This document shows, in pieces, positions 38,813-41,097 of a stretch of 41,097 nucleotides of DNA (its first letter is position 1; every line of letters starts with the position of its first letter). A program made the translations under genes and the position numbers. This DNA comes from Streptomyces aurantiacus (GTDB taxonomy: Bacteria; Actinomycetota; Actinomycetes; Streptomycetales; Streptomycetaceae). The notes beneath the pieces are model-generated. The model saw only the letters and a list, made by a program, of their open reading frames with translations. It did not search any database and was not told the DNA's origin. The stretch is from NCBI RefSeq assembly GCF_001418335.1, contig NZ_LIPP01000021.1:1-41097 (forward strand), written 5' to 3'.

Positions 38813-40224
38813 GGGGCTGTACGTCGATAATTTCGGCTTTCTGTCGACACTAGAGGTGAGTTTTCGTGCCGCCGGTGTGCGGCCAGGGCCGTGGTCGACT
38901 CGTCGGGCGACAGATACGAGTGGAACAGCCCCTGGGGGTCGTACCGGCGCCGCAGCCGCTCCAGCCGTGCGGTCTGCTCCGGCTCAAGGCCGTGGTCGGG
39001 CCGGTCGGCGGGATTGGCGTCGGCGAACTGGGTGCCGCGGGCGACCGGCGTCATGCCGCGCAGCGCCTCATGGGCCCAGGTCTCGTTGCGCAGGTCGTCG
39101 GCGGGGTCGTGCCACACCGCGTTCGGCGAGAAGTACAGGCGTGCCTGGGTGGACCAGCAGGCGTTCTCCCGGGTCGCCTGGCCGCCCCACAGCATCCAGA
39201 GCAGGAAGCTGTCGCGGTTGGGCAGCCCGTCCAGCACCTCACGGCCGGCGTCGAGCACGTCCTGGACCGGCGCGTCCGTCCACACCCCGTCGACGGCGTA
39301 GCGCCGACCCTGGGGAGTGAGGCCGTCGGAGAGGGCGTACAGGTCGTCCAGTGTCGAAGGCACCCGCTCGGTCCTGCGCAGCGCGTGCCGCAGGAAGGGC
39401 GCCTTCTCCAGGGGCTCCAGCATCCGCGGCCCCTCCCCCGGCGTGCAGAAGGCCGCCGCCGTGATCATCGTGGTGGGCCGCGGCACCCCCGGGGTGTGGG
39501 CGACCTTCGCCGACATCTCCAGGGAGTCCGAGATCCCGGGCACGGCCTCGTAGGTCCAGGCCAGTACCTCGTCGCGCAGCTCGTGGGGGAACACGTAGGC
39601 GCTGCGCAGGATCTGGTCGTACGCCGGATACACCCGCAGGTGGAAACGTGTCACCACCGCGAAGAAACCAGGACCCGAACCGCGCACCGCCCACATGAGC
39701 TCCGGGTGCGTCTCGTCGGTGGCGTGCACCAGGGTGCCGTCGGCGAGGACGGCGTCGACCGCCTCCACGCTGAAGCAGGCCGGGCCCAGCGCGCGGGAGT
39801 TCCAGCCGTAGCCGCCGCCGAGCAGGAATCCGCCGACGCCCACGGAGGGGCAGTGGCCGCTGGGGAAGACGAGTCCCTCGGCGGCGAGCAGCGCGTTGAA
39901 GTGGCTGCCCCGGACGGCGGGGCGGACGGTGGCGCGACGGCGGGGCGCGTCGATGACGACCTCGTCCAGGGCGGAGAGGTCGATCAGCAGGCCGCCGTCG
40001 CGTACCCCGTTGCCGATCCAGCTGTGCCCGCCGGAGCGGACGGAGATATTCGCCCCTCGGGCCGCGGCCCAGCGGACTCCTTCCTGGACGTCACGGTCGC
40101 CGGCGGCGAGGAGTATGGCGTCGGGGTGGCGGTCGGGCTTGCGCAGGTTCCAGACGGCGCCGAGCCGCGCTTCCTCGTAACCGGGGGCGCCCCGGGTCAG
40201 GAAGGTGCCGTCGAAGTCGGTCAT
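38809..40224 (-). CDS. BBE-type FAD-linked oxidoreductase (predicted bicovalent FAD)
   Basis: The 471-aa paralogue of the adjacent oxidase shares long identical stretches (YEEARLGAVWN, RSGGHSW, GGGYGWNSR). It keeps both attachment residues, His67 and Cys125 (SGHCPSVGVGG), so bicovalent FAD is expected. Such enzymes oxidise alcohols, sugars or C-H bonds next to hydroxyls with oxygen. It lacks a signal peptide. The ATG has GGAG upstream and overlaps the amidohydrolase stop by four bases. The last about 18 residues (RHENSPLVSTES...) extend past the paralogue's end and pass through the operator copy at 38842. Confidence 0.9.
   Translation of the reverse strand: MTDFDGTFLTRGAPGYEEARLGAVWNLRKPDRHPDAILLAAGDRDVQEGVRWAAARGANISVRSGGHSWIGNGVRDGGLLIDLSALDEVVIDAPRRRATVRPAVRGSHFNALLAAEGLVFPSGHCPSVGVGGFLLGGGYGWNSRALGPACFSVEAVDAVLADGTLVHATDETHPELMWAVRGSGPGFFAVVTRFHLRVYPAYDQILRSAYVFPHELRDEVLAWTYEAVPGISDSLEMSAKVAHTPGVPRPTTMITAAAFCTPGEGPRMLEPLEKAPFLRHALRRTERVPSTLDDLYALSDGLTPQGRRYAVDGVWTDAPVQDVLDAGREVLDGLPNRDSFLLWMLWGGQATRENACWSTQARLYFSPNAVWHDPADDLRNETWAHEALRGMTPVARGTQFADANPADRPDHGLEPEQTARLERLRRRYDPQGLFHSYLSPDESTTALAAHRRHENSPLVSTESRNYRRTAP
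38842..38849. promoter_or_regulatory. Second TGTCGACA copy, inside the upstream gene's last codons
   Basis: The palindrome lies 52 bp (about five helical turns) from the promoter copy at 38790 and is read as part of Val-Ser-Thr in the C-terminus of the upstream BBE gene. The paired spacing is like the FAH/SDR region (53 bp). Confidence 0.55.
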
Positions 40225-41097
40225 GTCTGCTCCACGTGCGGGTCGGCCGGGACTGTCGGAGCCGGCGGGAAGTCGAAGAGCTCGGCCGGGTTGTCGGCCA
40301 TGAGCCGGCGCAGGTGGGCCGGGTCGGGGGCGATGTCGGCCAGCAGGTCCACCAGCAGGCCGTCGTCCGGAGCGGCGCCCCGGATGTTCACGTGGGGGTA
40401 GTCGGTGCCCCATACGACCCGGTCGGGAGCCTGCCGTACGAACGACGCGGCCAGTGCCACGGCGTCCGCGTAGGGCGGGCCCTGCCGGGAGACCCGGTCC
40501 ACGCCGCTGACCTTCAGCCAGACGTCGCCGGTGTCGAGGAGGCGGCGCAGGCTGCGCAGGGCGGGGCTGTGCGGTCCGTCACCGAGGTCGACCCGGGCGA
40601 GGTGGTCGATCACCACGCGGCCGGGCAGGGCGCGGACGAGTGCTTCGTGATCGGCCACCTCGGCGCCGGTGAGGTGGAGTTCGGCCGCCCAGTCGAGACC
40701 GTCGACGCGCTCCAGCACGGAGTCGATCTCCTCCCTGGTGGGCGCGGTGCGCAGGTGCGGAAGGAAGTTGAGCCGGAATCCGCGGACTCCGGCCCGGTGG
40801 AGTTCCTCGATCTCCGCCCGGGTGGTCCGCTCGCCGATGAGGGCCACTCCGCGCAGCCTGCCATGTCCTGCTGTGAGGGCGTCCAGGAGTGTGCGGTGGT
40901 CATGGCCGTTGCAGGACGACTGGACGACGACCGCCCGGGACAGGCCGAGGTGGGTGTGGAGGGCGGCGACCTGTTCCTTGGGGGCGTCGAGCGGGGTGAA
41001 GGTGCGCTCGGGCGCGTAGGGGAAGACCGCGGCGGGGCCGAGGATGTGGCAGTGCGCGTCGCAACTGCCGGGCGGCAGCACCAGGGTGGGCCTGCGG
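40221..41097 (-). CDS. COG3618-type amidohydrolase (lactonase/pyrone-dicarboxylate hydrolase-like), 5' end outside window
   Basis: About 290 residues are visible, beginning RPTLVLPPGSCDAHCHILGP in the family style and reading open to the window edge, so the start is probably beyond it; GTG 41081 is a possible internal start. The TIM-barrel hydrolase shows DAHCH at the N-terminus, RGFRLNF, a barrel His in VVIDHLAR, LKVSG and GTDYPH near the C-terminus. Relatives hydrolyse lactones such as 2-pyrone-4,6-dicarboxylate, sulfomuconolactone or fuconolactone. It is translationally coupled to the BBE gene downstream, so lactone hydrolysis after flavin oxidation is plausible. The exact substrate is not set by sequence. 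Confidence 0.88.
   Translation of the reverse strand, partial: RRPTLVLPPGSCDAHCHILGPAAVFPYAPERTFTPLDAPKEQVAALHTHLGLSRAVVVQSSCNGHDHRTLLDALTAGHGRLRGVALIGERTTRAEIEELHRAGVRGFRLNFLPHLRTAPTREEIDSVLERVDGLDWAAELHLTGAEVADHEALVRALPGRVVIDHLARVDLGDGPHSPALRSLRRLLDTGDVWLKVSGVDRVSRQGPPYADAVALAASFVRQAPDRVVWGTDYPHVNIRGAAPDDGLLVDLLADIAPDPAHLRRLMADNPAELFDFPPAPTVPADPHVEQT

Noticed and set aside
17922..41097. Complete non-phosphorylated L-fucose-type pathway
   Set aside because: SDR, FAH and COG3618 lactonase classes are present, but no enolase-superfamily dehydratase is in the window.

Overview
The window is high-GC actinomycete chromosome, most likely Streptomyces. The evidence is a strong G/C bias at third codon positions, frequent GTG and TTG starts behind clear Shine-Dalgarno (SD) sequences, an SCO6880-family conjugation-type cluster, a mycothiol-type maleylpyruvate isomerase-family protein and a DUF5980-like secreted protein. 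No rRNA, tRNA, CRISPR array or transposase gene is visible.

Layout. (1) 1-5345 is a tightly coupled plus-strand type IV secretion-like block: the end of a Gly/Ala/Ser-rich protein, an SCO6880-family membrane protein, a VirB4-like ATPase and a VirD4/TraG-like coupling ATPase. (2) 5401-13301 is mixed: a DUF418 membrane protein, an unrecognised 322-aa protein, a large secreted PA14 / beta-propeller / CBM / DUF1080 protein, an AraC-type regulator, and a disordered one-helix membrane protein with looser codon use than its neighbours. (3) 13302-15854 holds a secreted beta-helix-like protein bounded by a 16-bp-stem terminator. (4) 15906-25758 is a catabolic block: a Tat-exported alpha/beta hydrolase divergent from a GntR/FCD regulator; an SDR; a carboxymuconolactone decarboxylase-family protein; a minus-strand operon of two FAH-family hydrolases, an amidohydrolase and a type-B carboxylesterase; and two divergent SDRs. 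(5) 25835-30721 is a permease, Zn-alcohol dehydrogenase, aldehyde dehydrogenase operon divergent from a TetR regulator with its own operator-like repeats. (6) 30831-33063 holds small genes (DoxX, DUF5980-like, a 58-aa ORF) and a maleylpyruvate isomerase-family gene that seems to have lost its stop codon. (7) 33170-41097 is a minus-strand series: a COG3618-type amidohydrolase, two BBE-type flavin oxidoreductases, a complete sulfonate/nitrate/NMT1-class ABC importer and a VOC protein.

Two observations stand out. First, the palindrome TGTCGACA (or one-mismatch TGTGGACA) lies in the promoter regions of the beta-helix gene, the GntR/hydrolase pair, the FAH/SDR pair and the downstream BBE oxidoreductase. 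At two of these it sits on or beside recognisable -35/-10 elements. I infer one regulon, probably run by the GntR protein, spanning about 25 kb. Second, a 165-bp element with 26-bp terminal inverted repeats sits inside an FAH gene without breaking its frame, adding exactly 55 codons at a hairpin turn; the neighbouring FAH paralogue shows the uninterrupted arrangement.

The substrate of the island is not determined. The gene classes (lactone/ester hydrolases, beta-diketone-type FAH hydrolases, SDR/ADH/ALDH, covalent flavin oxidases, importer) suit stepwise import, oxidation, ring opening and C-C cleavage of an oxygenated cyclic or sugar-acid-like compound.
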